Assembly (NCBI GenBank): GCA_036172665.1
Contig: CM069874.1
Coordinates: forward strand, 48,094,707 to 48,158,706
Direction of reading: 5' to 3'
DNA from: Prosopocoilus inquinatus
Lineage: Eukaryota > Arthropoda > Insecta > Coleoptera > Lucanidae
Length of the DNA stretch: 64,000 nucleotides
Part shown: piece after piece, positions 54,801 to 64,000 of the stretch
How the letters are laid out: each line of letters starts with the position of its first letter
Position numbering within the stretch: the first letter of the stretch is position 1
Notes under the pieces: model-generated
Database searches by the model: none
What the model was told of the DNA's origin: nothing
The model's input: the letters and a program-made list of their open reading frames with translations, nothing else
Program-made: the position numbers and the translations under genes

Positions 54801-57800
54801 GCCGAAATTAGATTTCTGGGCGTAATGCGAATTTTTGGTAAGCATACAAAAAAAGCTTCACTTTCCTACGGTCTGTAATATCGTTTTTCTAAAAGCTATA
54901 ATATTTATCTAACTACCCTGAAAGTTTCACGGCCGCAATCAACCGCTTGCGATATACAGGCTGTTTCAAGTTCAACTCTCACCATGGGGATCTCGCTTAT
55001 TTGAAAAGATAGTTGGTACGTTTAAATTTGGAAAAGTTGTTAAATTCCAAGAGCATTAATCTCCGGAGAGAAAAAATGTTAATTCTTATTCGAAATAATT
55101 CTAAAAATAAAAGAAAAATTATCATTTTCTTATTTTGCCTCTATCTTCTCACATTAAACATTTTTATTCTGGCCTTGTTTTAAAGAATTTTTATAACACG
55201 TTTTATGTTGCCATAATCGGCATAATGAGTAGGTTCTCTTGCCACTAAATTTCAATATAGACGCCATAAGAAATTGAACTTGATGATGGTATCAATTTGA
55301 CGAAACGTGTTATAGAAAAATAGTTGCTTACCACTGTGTAGAGAATTGAGAAGTTTCTTAAGGAAGTATTTTTATTTTTTTGATATCTCTTTAAATAAAG
55401 AAGATAGAGATAAAACAAGAAAATGACAATTTTTCTTTTTTTTTACAATTATTTCGAATAAGAGTTAATATGGAAACTTTTTCTCTGCGGGTTATTAATG
55501 TTCATCAAATTTAGCAACTTTTCCAAATCTAAACCTACCGTCTATCTCTTCAAATAAGCGAGATCCCCAGCGAGGGTCGAATTTCAGCCTGTATATTGAA
55601 TACGAAGTTGAAAAGAGATGCGAGAAGCAGCATCAGCGGTCCGTACAAACATGATTTGTTGAATCAAGGAAGCTAACAGAGCTCCTCACTGTTAGTTTGT
55701 AATAGGTACATAAAAACGTTCTGCACTTGGAGTAAAATTAAAATGATTATACCTTATAATTCTTTTTTGAAACTTTGAGAAAGTCAAAAACTGTTGTTTA
55801 GTTCCTTCTTGAAGTTTCACTTCGATCAGACAAAAATTCTGGAAATGAGAGGTTTTATCCAAAAATCGGGCATTTGGTCCCACTGTACGCCGCAAGAAGC
55901 CACAAGTGTACAGGTTGCATACAATTTGTTTTTTATTACTGAGTGAATTAAAAAAAAATACTATTATGTCCTGTTGCACCAATATTTTAAGCAGAACTTA
56001 AGTTTAAGTCAGGTTCAGATTATGACATTTATGCTTGGTGAGTATAATGTCAATCACATTCTGACTGACATATTTAAGTATCGATTAGAATGTGTGTGAT
56101 ATTTTATTGAACTTACCCAAAATATCATATTCTAAACAAAACTTAAATTTAAGCTTCGCTTAAAACATTGGTGCAACCGGCTATTAATGTTTATCAATTT
56201 ATGTATTAAGTCCATCACAAGATGAATTATGTGGTACAATGATAATTCATCAAACTTGACAGACTTTATTTAATTTCGCACAATTCCGACACCTACAGAG
56301 CTAGACCACTTTGCAGGCTCTAATTTGTGCATGCATATATTCTTTTAAGAATTGACTTGTATAATGTTATATGACCGTAATTGTAGATTTGTTTCATTAA
56401 ATTTTGGGAAAATGTAAGCATTTTTTAAAAGTATTATAATTGTTTACTTACCAATAGACTGGTCGTTGTTGGCAGGTTTTATTTCTTCTAGACTTGAAAT
56501 GCACCTCAATAATGCAATACCTCCTCCAGGAACAATGCCTTCTTCGACGGCAGCACGGGTGGCATTGAGAGCATCATTAACTCGGTCTTTCTTCTCGTTG
56601 ACTTCAACTTCACTGCTGCCACCTACCTTCAGTACTGCCACACCCGAAGCTAACCGTGCCAATCGCTCCTGCAGCTTTTCTTTTTCGTACTCGGATGTAG
56701 TGGAGGAAATCTGATCTCGTATATCTTCAGCACGTCTGTCAATATCTGATTTTTTACCCTTCCCTTTTAGAAGGAGCGTATCATCCTTGGTAATGGTAAT
56801 TTCTCCAACTTGGCCAAAATCGGATAGCTGCACATCCTCTATTTTAGCAAGGCCTGATTCATCACCGAAAACGATTCCACCTGTTGCAATGGCAATGTCA
56901 TTGAGGGTTGCTTTTCTATTGTCGCCGAATCCAGGTGCCTTTACGGCCGCAATTTGGAGACCAATACGCAATCTGTTAACCACCAAGGTTGTCAGAGCTT
57001 CGCCATCAACGTCTTCGGCGATTATAATTAGTGGTTTGCGTTGTTGGTTTGCTAGTTCTAGCGCGGGAACGATGCTTTGTACTGAAGATATTTTCTTTTC
57101 GGAAAGGAGGAGAAGAGCATCTTGATATTCAATTTTAGCACCTAAATAATAATTTGAAATAATTATCGTGTGTGTGTGTAATCAAATTTATGAAGTTACA
57201 CACAATGCTCACCAAAAAGTTGGCCTCAAATGGGAGAAATATTTTTGCTTTTTCGAAAAAAAATTTACGGCAAATATTTCTGCTTATGTAAAAACCTACT
57301 TAACTCCTATCAGATATACCAAATGATTTCTATTTAGTTAGAAAATCGTGTTTTCGAAATTGTCAAGAACGTAACATGGTTGTTTCTTGGAAATTGAACA
57401 AGATTCAAAGAAAACACTACGCTAAATTTAATATACAAAATTTTCATGATAAAAATTGTTACAAATTTTACATTTGTCGTACACATATTGCACACAAATT
57501 TGGTACAAAATTTATATTCGAAAAATTGTTTTAAACATGTTCTAAAAATTGCATAATTTCTGTACAAAAAGTGTTCAGAAGCTTACTGACCAACTTGGCG
57601 GTAATTTCACGAGTTATGAATAAAGTGATGAATGAACTTACATCACTAGATATAGTAAACATTATTTTGCTGAAATAGTAATAGTAGTAATAAATACCAC
57701 AACCTGCTCTAATTATAAATTCCCTTGATCGCATAGTACATTTATTTATATAAAATGCTTTGTTTTAAAGTTTTATTTGACTAACTGTTAAGTTTTAATG

Positions 57801-60800
57801 ATGGATACTTTTTAATGAAAAATGTATTCTTGTTACAAATAAATTGTTATATTTGGTTATTTTAAATTAAAGGTCATTGCCAAACACCATAGCGAGTCGG
57901 TATTGAATTGAAAGGATTTTGTTACATAAACTCGTTTACGAAATCAATAATTTTTATCTGAAACTTATTTCACAATTGTATGATTCACATTTAATTTTAT
58001 TTGGTCTGTACGTATGCCGCTTACTTAAAAAAAAAACTTAAATCTTATACACACTCTCCAGTAACATCAGCACTTGAACAAAATGTGATTTTTTTACAAA
58101 GATGAGTACGCGATTTTCCAACGTCTTTTCATTCCAAGAAAATTTATTTTTCGGTGGGACTTTGTTTAAATAAATAAACTACAGTCGCACAGCCACTATT
58201 GATGCCGTGTCTCTTTTCTTAAACCTTGTGGACTTCTAAATAAATAAACACTCTTTTCTGATCAGTTTTTGTAACCTATAAATCTGCACGTCAGCATTTT
58301 TAAATAAGTTTTTTTTAATTAATCTGTCAAAATTGACAGAACTTATGAGGTCGTTTCCATAGTTACGTGCATTTTATTCGCCATTTTAAGTCAATTTTAA
58401 ATTTACAATAGGTGTTTTCGTTTCAAAAGTGATCTGAATTCGAAGTAATCTGAACTGATCTATTCCCAAATGATACTACTCCGACACGAAAAGAACGTAT
58501 TAAACTCTTAACCTCAAACACCTAACTGATAGAAACTAGCCCTACAATTTCTCGGTGCTTCAGCGGTAAGGGGAAGGCAGGCTAGCGCAGATATGGATCA
58601 GTTCACTTTAAACGAAAAGAACGCTTACTGGTTTAGGTCCAGTTTTACAAATAGGGTTCAATTTTGAGCTGAGGTTTAAACCCTTAGCAACGATTATTTC
58701 AACAATTGTTGTGAAGGATTTAAGCTTCGGCTCAAAGTTAAACCGTAATTGTAAAACTGAGTCTAAGCGGATCAGATCTATTCTACTCGATGCTACTTCG
58801 CGCGTTGATGCTACTGGCTTAAACAATGGCAGTACTTTAGTTGTCTAGGGGACTTTACAGAGAAAGTTATAATGAGAACCATCTATCGATTACGTAATTT
58901 ATGAAACAAAAATGTCATGGACAATATAATGATTGACGCTCAAAGCGTTTTGTGTTAAAAGAAGACAGAAGAATTAAACACGAATTTGCAAACACAGTAA
59001 ATCTATTGTTAAAATTATAGGGTTGGCATACCTAGATGAAACTTAAAGTATCGTTTCATTACAACTATACAGGGTTACAACTAATTAAAGGACCACTGTT
59101 GGGATCTCGTAAACTATAAGAGATACAAAGATGGTTAAATTTTCGGTAGGTCTCAAACTCAAAAACTAACTCGCGAAACTGTCTAAGCAACCTAAATTTA
59201 GAGTAGGCGTGCAGTCGGGTCGACACCATTTTCTGACGAGGACTATCAAAAGTATGAAAAAGTTAAGGTTGCAATTAAAAAATAATAATGACGTCACAGC
59301 GCCAGAACAATTGGGATCAATAAGAGATTTTTGCACAAAAATTAAAATGTACCTGTTTCACGATTTTGCAAAAAAAAATGAAAAATATATGAGCTTGTTG
59401 ACCACATGGTATACGCTGTGTTCACCGATTGGGTTCACAATAGGAACGTTTTTTATTTTTGAGTTTTTGAAAAGTCATTCTTTATAATAAAAGTTTTCGC
59501 TTGTGCTAAAACCCCCCAAAACTTTCTTAAAACAATAAATTTCGGTTGACAGCCGAAAGAAATTGAAAATTGTTTTGACTTTCTGCAAAATATGCAGATT
59601 TTCTTAATACAATTACGTCAGCTGATATTGCTTGTGTCATGAATTAAAATGTATATTCTTACAATATCAAACATGCAGAAATTTCAGTTAGAAAAATTCT
59701 TCGATCTTTATGAAGAGCTTGAAATAAATTTTTAAATTGGCGCTTCTTTGTAAAGATATCGACTTTTTCGAAAACTCAAAAATAAAGAAGTTTTTCCTCT
59801 TGTGAACCTAATACGTAGACACAGTGTATAAAAATTAAAATATTTTTTATTAATAAGTGATTTTTTGAAATATTTTCGCCGTTCGGATTTTGTCCAGATT
59901 TTTAAGTAGCTTTGTTCCAGTTTTCAAATTTTAAAATTCAAATTAAAATTTAATTCAAGTTTTTAAGTAGTTACTGTCGCGAGCATTAAATTTTAGTCGT
60001 CACCATTAAAACATTTGTTTTAATACCACAAACTAAAAATCTTTTTGACCAAAAAAAGTGTCGAAAATAAATTAAACTTCTAAGGTATTCTCAAAATTCA
60101 AATTTGAGAATCAATAATGTATTTTTTGTAAAATATAAGTCAAGTATAAATCTTACAATCAATGACGACAAAAATTTATTGCTCGCGACTGTACAACATG
60201 AAATCTGATTAAACATCTACAAAACACGCATTCTACTCAATTACAAGCAAAAATATTGCAAAAAACAACCTGGTAGGTAGGGCTGAGGAGATAAAAAAAT
60301 ATGACGAAATTGGTGAGGAATTTTTGATATATTGGAAAATACTATTGAATACCATGCACTTTTGCAAAGTTTGCGTTTTTAAGTTTTGCACTTTGCGTAA
60401 ATCCATTTTCATGAAACAAAACTTCTGTAAACCAGCGAGAAAACTTTGCCCTTTTCACTTTTCAATTGTACTCTACTTTGCAGGTTGCAATTACTTTGAT
60501 GAAACACAAAATGAGATGCAAAGTGCAAAACGCAAACATGCAAAGTTGTCGGTGAAATAGGGCCCTGGTATGGATTCTAGCAACGAAAATTAAAAATCCC
60601 CATGCATTATTCGGTATTGCGCAGGCGCTCATACAATTTTTATTACAAGATTTAGTGCTAGAATAATTATAATAATAATTATTTTTAACCAAATTTTTAT
60701 TACAAGATTTAGTGCTAGAATAATTATAATAATAATTATTTTTAACCACATTTTTATTCATATTTTTTAAAGAAATTTGATATAAAATTTTTTTTTCTAA

Positions 60801-62101
60801 ATTTTGCACTAAATTTAGCATAGTATCAGATGGCCTTCCGGTTCAGTTTATTGAACAGTTTCAAGGCTAGAAAACGACTTGGTTTCCTTTAAATTCTGCA
60901 AAAACTGAATTTTTCAATTTTTAGTATACTCTCAGAATTACACATACTAAAATTTAATCTCAGAATTTAATATTTTTGTGGTTAAATCTTCACTTCAAGA
61001 TTTATAATTCCTATACATCTACAATTACATAATTATTAAACAAATTAATTTATCCAACACCTGTTTATTCTGAAGGCACAATAATGCCAATTTTGAACAT
61101 ATTATGAATTCTATAAACCACTAGTGGAATTAAATATTAATTAAATTGTTATTCAAAATATCGGCATTATTATGACTTCATAACAAATAGGTGTTGGATA
61201 AAACTATGTATTACACTCGTGCCTTAACAGCAAATAAATCACTCAAGAAAGATTAGCCCACTCGAGCAAGCTCTTGTGACTTATTTGCCCTTTAAGACAC
61301 TTGTATAATAAATAATTATTTAGTTGTTGCCTTTAAATTCTTACCTTTAGTCGTATTTACAAAGTAAGGAGAGATGTAACCACGATCAAATTTCATGCCT
61401 TCAATAATTTCCAGTTCGTCAATCAACGTCTTACCATCTTTCACAGTAATAACCCCATCTTTCCCAACTTTCTTCATTGCATCAGAAATCAAATTGCCTA
61501 TTGACTGGTCACCATTGGCAGAGATCGTGGCAACTTGAGCAACTTCTTCAGGTGTTGTTACCGGCTTTGAAATGGTCTTAAGCTTTTCCGTGATTTTTTC
61601 AACAGCCAGCATGATACCTTTTCTAATTTCCACAGGATTAGCCCCACGGCCCAGATTATCAAAACCTTCTTTTGCGATGCATCGTGCCAAGACCGTTGCG
61701 GTGGTCGTACCATCACCAGCCTCCTCATTGGTATTATTAGCAACATCTTGCACCAAGCGAGCACCGATATTTTGGAATTTATCTTTGAGTTCAACACCTT
61801 TTGCTACTGTTACGCCATCTTTTGTTATTTTTGGTGAACCCCAGGATTGTTCAATAATTACATTTCTACCCTACAATACTTTCTCCTGAGATACTTCATT
61901 TTTTTTAAGGTGTAACACACTTACTTTGGGGCCCATGGTGACAGCAACAGCATCTGCAAGTATATGAACCCCCTGGAGCATGAGGGCTCTAACTTCGGAT
62001 CCAAATCTAACATCTTTCGCATAGTAACACCGCTGGACTTGGGCTATTTGATTAGCTTGCCGAAGAGCTGCATTACGAAGGCTGCTTGGTATGCGATACA
62101 T
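51887..62101 (-). CDS. Hsp60: Mitochondrial 60-kDa chaperonin Hsp60
   Basis: Hsp60 forms the ATP-driven folding chamber of the mitochondrial matrix with Hsp10. Minus-strand coding exons are 62,101-61,925, 61,870-61,345, 57,141-56,452, 52,278-52,100 and 52,042-51,887. With the 57-nt intron 52,099-52,043 removed the protein is 575 aa, the usual length. The N-terminus is a mitochondrial presequence ([15 protein letters not shown]...[11 protein letters not shown]). ATP-site stretches [10 protein letters not shown] and [12 protein letters not shown], the chaperonin signature [12 protein letters not shown] (about residues 430-441) and the C-terminal GGM repeats are all present. The acceptor of the first coding exon abuts the ATG, and a non-coding first exon ends at 62,551. 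Two introns exceed 4 kb and carry transposons. A heat-shock element lies just upstream. Confidence 0.97.
52043..52099 (-). other. 57-nt in-frame intron (or 19-residue insertion) in Hsp60
   Basis: On the minus strand the segment begins GTAAAG and ends ATACAG. It lies between DPTK and VVRTA, residues that are contiguous in other Hsp60 proteins. Its length is divisible by three and it has no stop codon, so retention would insert 19 residues near the C-terminus. I treat it as an intron because the flanking homology is seamless without it. Confidence 0.75.
54955..55597. mobile_element. Inverted-repeat element in an Hsp60 intron
   Basis: Arms of about 210 bp, 54,955-55,165 and 55,385-55,597, are inverted copies. 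The outer ends are TATACAGGCTG, and both arms contain GGGATCTCGCTTATTTGAA and CTTATTCGAAATAATT. The loop is about 220 bp. The element is non-coding. Confidence 0.75.
55969..56184. mobile_element. MITE, TGTTGCACCAAT termini
   Basis: The 216-bp element has inverted ends of about 37 bp (TGTTGCACCAATATTTTAAG and CTTAAAACATTGGTGCAAC), with internal CTTAAGTTTAAG-type inverted motifs. TTGCACC ends suggest a PIF/Harbinger-like MITE. Confidence 0.75.
58622..58770. mobile_element. Foldback MITE, CAGTTTTACAA arms
   Basis: Arms of about 52 bp beginning CAGTTTTACAA are inverted across a short CAATTGTTG-containing loop, with similarity continuing outward to CGCTTA on both sides. Confidence 0.75.
59410..59830. 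mobile_element. TIR MITE, TATACRCTGTGT termini
   Basis: The 421-bp element has inverted ends TATACGCTGTGTTCAC and TATACACTGTGTCTAC, both followed by a GGTTCACAAKAGG block. It is a short relative of the 1.7-kb element in EMSY intron 3 (46,179-47,912). Confidence 0.75.
60355..60550. mobile_element. TIR MITE-like segment with GCAAAGTTTGCGTTTT arms
   Basis: The left arm TGCAAAGTTTGCGTTTT plus TTTTGCACTTTGC is inverted at the right as GCAAAGTGCAAAACGCAAAC plus ATGCAAAGTTG. About 50 bp per arm. Confidence 0.6.
60635..60748 (+). repeat. 57-bp tandem duplication
   Basis: Two successive, essentially identical 57-bp units starting near 60,637 and 60,694; each contains TACAAGATTTAGTGCTAGAA and an AT-rich tail. 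The near-identity implies a recent event. Confidence 0.9.
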
Positions 62102-62650
62102 CTAGAAATTATCGGTTAATTTAATGCCACTTTTGAGCTAAATTCTTATTTTAAATTGTAAATTTAAAGACGTCAGACACAAACAACTTCAGATGCTTCT
62201 TTGTTAATTGTTCCAAAGCATACTAATTCCTGATAATACGCGTGTTAACGTTCGGCAAAATGGCCAAGAAAAATGGCTGAAAGATGTCATAACCTAAATT
62301 TGAAACGCGCTTGTAAAGTTAAAATATTCCCTGCGAAACTAAATTACCTCTTTTAATTATTCATCATTAAGCGTTTAATAACATTTACGCACTCAAATTA
62401 AGGACTGACCTTTTAAGAAAAATTTAATTTTAGGTGGATCATAGTACGATTGCACATGGTTATCTATAATGTAAAACTGACTCGCAAAAAAAAAACAAAC
62501 CGCACGAAGCACATTAAATTAAAACTATATATTATGATAAATTTACTTACTTTTGTAAGAAATGGTACTGTAACAACGCAATAAATCTTGTTTGCCGGTG
62601 AACGCTTGCTTCTCTGCAAAGCACGTTTTCTAGAATCTTCCCGAACAAGG
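62102..62650 (-). other. Hsp60 5'UTR intron and non-coding first exon
   Basis: On the minus strand a donor AAAA/GTAAGTAAA lies at 62,550-62,542, and the acceptor TTTCTAG directly precedes the Hsp60 ATG. The non-coding exon would run from about 62,610 to 62,551, below the heat-shock element. Confidence 0.6.
62628..62645 (-). promoter_or_regulatory. Heat-shock element, four units
   Basis: The sequence TTCTAGAATCTTCCCGAA is four alternating TTC/GAA pentamers with perfect 5-bp phasing, the canonical HSF trimer target. It lies some 20-80 bp upstream of the inferred Hsp60 start of transcription and supports both the gene call and stress induction. Confidence 0.85.
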
Positions 62651-62818
62651 ACTTCTGACTAGATTAAAGATAAGGATGGAGGATTCAGCGTTGCCGAACT
62701 AGGAAACTTAAATTCCCCGCTACAGATTCAAAAATTTCCAGTTTCTACTGCGGTTGCTATTACCGCAGTGATGGCAATCGAATCGAACAGAAATTCCTTT
62801 TTCAGCAACTTTATCGTA

Positions 62819-62931
62819 ACGTTTTCCGTTGGCTGCACCGGTGTACACTGAGTCCATCTCGTTTTATTACATAAAGCTAAACCGAGATAGAAATACACTC
62901 AGTGCACACTAGTGCAGCCAGTGGAAAAGGC
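62819..62931. mobile_element. Foldback MITE, CACTGAGTG family, copy 3
   Basis: The arms GGCTGCACCGGTGTACACTG and the inverted GGCTGCACTAGTGTGCACTG surround a CTCGTTTTATTAC loop. It is related to the copies at 35,036-35,168 and 42,891-43,020. Confidence 0.75.
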
Positions 62932-62944
62932 TATCAGATTTATG

Positions 62945-63048
62945 CCCGATTTCTTCACCTCTTGATAAATTAATCCGCTAGGAAATATCCTGGGAAACTA
63001 TTATCGATACAATAGCAGGTAACTTTATCAGGAGGTGAAGAAATCGGG
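62945..63048. mobile_element. Foldback MITE, CCCGATTTCTTCACC arms
   Basis: Arms of about 29 bp, CCCGATTTCTTCACCTC and its inverted copy, lie 104 bp apart end to end and directly follow the previous foldback. Confidence 0.8.
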
Positions 63049-63444
63049 ATGTGCAGTGACTTGCAATTGTTCAAGCAAGAGTGACAGTACAAATTTCTAA
63101 TTCTGTATTTTATATTTTGAGTATTTGTTGTGAGGAAGAAACGTATTTAAGGCTGGTCGAATCCTGCCTTCACTTTAAAATTTCCGCCTAATATGCGCAC
63201 TACCAGAAGTACATCCGGAGTGGACAAGTTTAGGAATTTTTGTTAGATCTGAAATTTTGCATTTGGCAACGATCTTGCGCCTCTAACGGCGACTCATAAA
63301 TTAATCAAAATTGAAATGATTTTAATATCGCTTATTAGTACACAGTTTTAAGTACATTATGTCGTTTAAGTGGGCGTATTTTCTTGGTCTAATAATTGTT
63401 AATTGGGCCCCTCTAGAATTACTTCCTTTACTATTGTGATAAAT

Positions 63445-64000
63445 TTCTTTTCATTTGCTGTTTATTTAGACATCGAAAATAGGAAAAAAGAAATTAAAAA
63501 ATGGTGTTTTTCAAAATTACAGCGGGGTATAATTTTTTTCGCTAATGAAAATAGTTAAGCCCCCTAGAGATGACATATTACACATTAACAAAAAGTTCAG
63601 TTTAATACCGAAAAAAAGGACAAACAATTTTCGTAGGTGGATCAGACTAGCCTTAAGGAGAGATTCGGAGAAACGATAGTTGTGTGTTGGAAATTGGTCG
63701 TTTATTTTTTGGTATCAGCCTACTTGTGTTTTTAAATTTTATAATTAGTAGTTGCAAACTGCTGCCCTCTATCGAAAGCAATCGGAGATGCCACAGAAGG
63801 CGGGGCTTATTTTTATTTTACATTTTACGGCAGGGAATTTCCGGTATGCCTAAAATTTTCTGACCTGGGGGCTCGTTCAGAAACTGAAAAAAAGCGCACT
63901 TTGGGTAAAATTCTTTCTCTCAATGTGTAAGTGATTTTGTATATATTTTTTTCGTTCTAAACGCCCAAAGTATTCTTTGCATGTGATCTCGAGAAAACCG
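63445..64000. repeat. Dispersed repeat matching 23.6-24.2 kb
   Basis: 63,445-63,655 is an inverted copy of 23,612-23,830, and 63,870-63,995 is a direct copy of 24,105-24,230. No gene is visible from 62,660 to the right edge. Confidence 0.65.

Larger units (their letters stand above)
52279..56451. other. Hsp60 intron (4.2 kb) between the last two large exons
   Basis: No gene is supported on either strand. 53,000-53,600 is very A-rich. 54,955-55,597 is an inverted-repeat element and 55,969-56,184 is a TTGCACC MITE. The interval 53,600-54,950 shows only AT-rich sequence with a few short frames of no recognisable family. Confidence 0.5.
57142..61344. other. Hsp60 intron (4.2 kb) between exons 2 and 3
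   Basis: No gene is supported. It contains a foldback MITE (58,622-58,770), a TIR MITE (59,410-59,830), a TIR MITE-like segment (60,355-60,550) and a 57-bp tandem duplication (60,635-60,748). The remaining 57,150-58,420 and 60,760-61,300 intervals are plain AT-rich sequence. Confidence 0.5.

Noticed and set aside
59209..59487. 92-codon plus-strand frame
   Set aside because: It runs into the end of a TIR MITE (59,410) and has no recognised domain.

Overview
This is an AT-rich, intron-bearing insect nuclear sequence. Introns are GT-AG, polyA signals are AATAAA, and mobile DNA is dense. An EMSY orthologue is present (a gene I recall as missing from Drosophila) and the transposon mix is diverse, so a beetle-like holometabolous insect is my best guess, with low confidence at that rank.

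Host genes, left to right: the last six coding exons of exocyst subunit Exo84/EXOC8 (+, 5,751-7,223; the N-terminal half is not in the window); a SPAG7-like R3H-domain gene (-, 12,008-13,006, five exons); ribosomal protein L13A (+, 16,362-23,189, five exons, 204 aa); a small two-helix membrane ORF of unknown role (+, 28,867-29,130); an EMSY-like ENT-domain chromatin factor (+, 44,341-50,807, five exons, 692 aa); and mitochondrial chaperonin Hsp60 (-, 51,887-62,101), with a 5'UTR exon and a four-unit heat-shock element at 62,628-62,645. EMSY and Hsp60 converge, and their candidate polyA signals lie about 150 bp apart. These are housekeeping genes from unrelated pathways; I see no operon-like cooperation.

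Between and inside the genes the sequence is mostly mobile DNA. There are LTR-type fragments with TGGCGCC primer-site-like motifs (1-5,750 and 9,235-11,530), a tRNA-derived SINE (about 10,860-11,130), a Penelope-like element with a GIY-YIG endonuclease reading frame (18,890-19,980), several hAT-like elements with 8-bp target duplications, and many foldback or TIR MITEs. The region 32.6-38.8 kb is a nest of insertions several levels deep.

Two things stand out. First, four dispersed copies of a hammerhead-ribozyme-like fold (about 9.72, 13.72, 20.57 and 37.18 kb) carry the CTGANGA...GAAA core with paired stems I and II; one lies about 0.6 kb from the Penelope fragment. Second, an endogenous densovirus (ambisense parvovirus) copy occupies about 38.9-42.1 kb. 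Its broken capsid frame points right, its broken NS1/NS2/NS3 frames point left, their 3' ends converge on overlapping polyA signals, and a near-perfect 78-nt hairpin at 43.44-43.51 kb may be its terminal repeat, separated from NS3 by a 1-kb TIR insertion. I also flag a 57-nt GT-AG segment in Hsp60 that is open in frame, so retaining it would add 19 residues.
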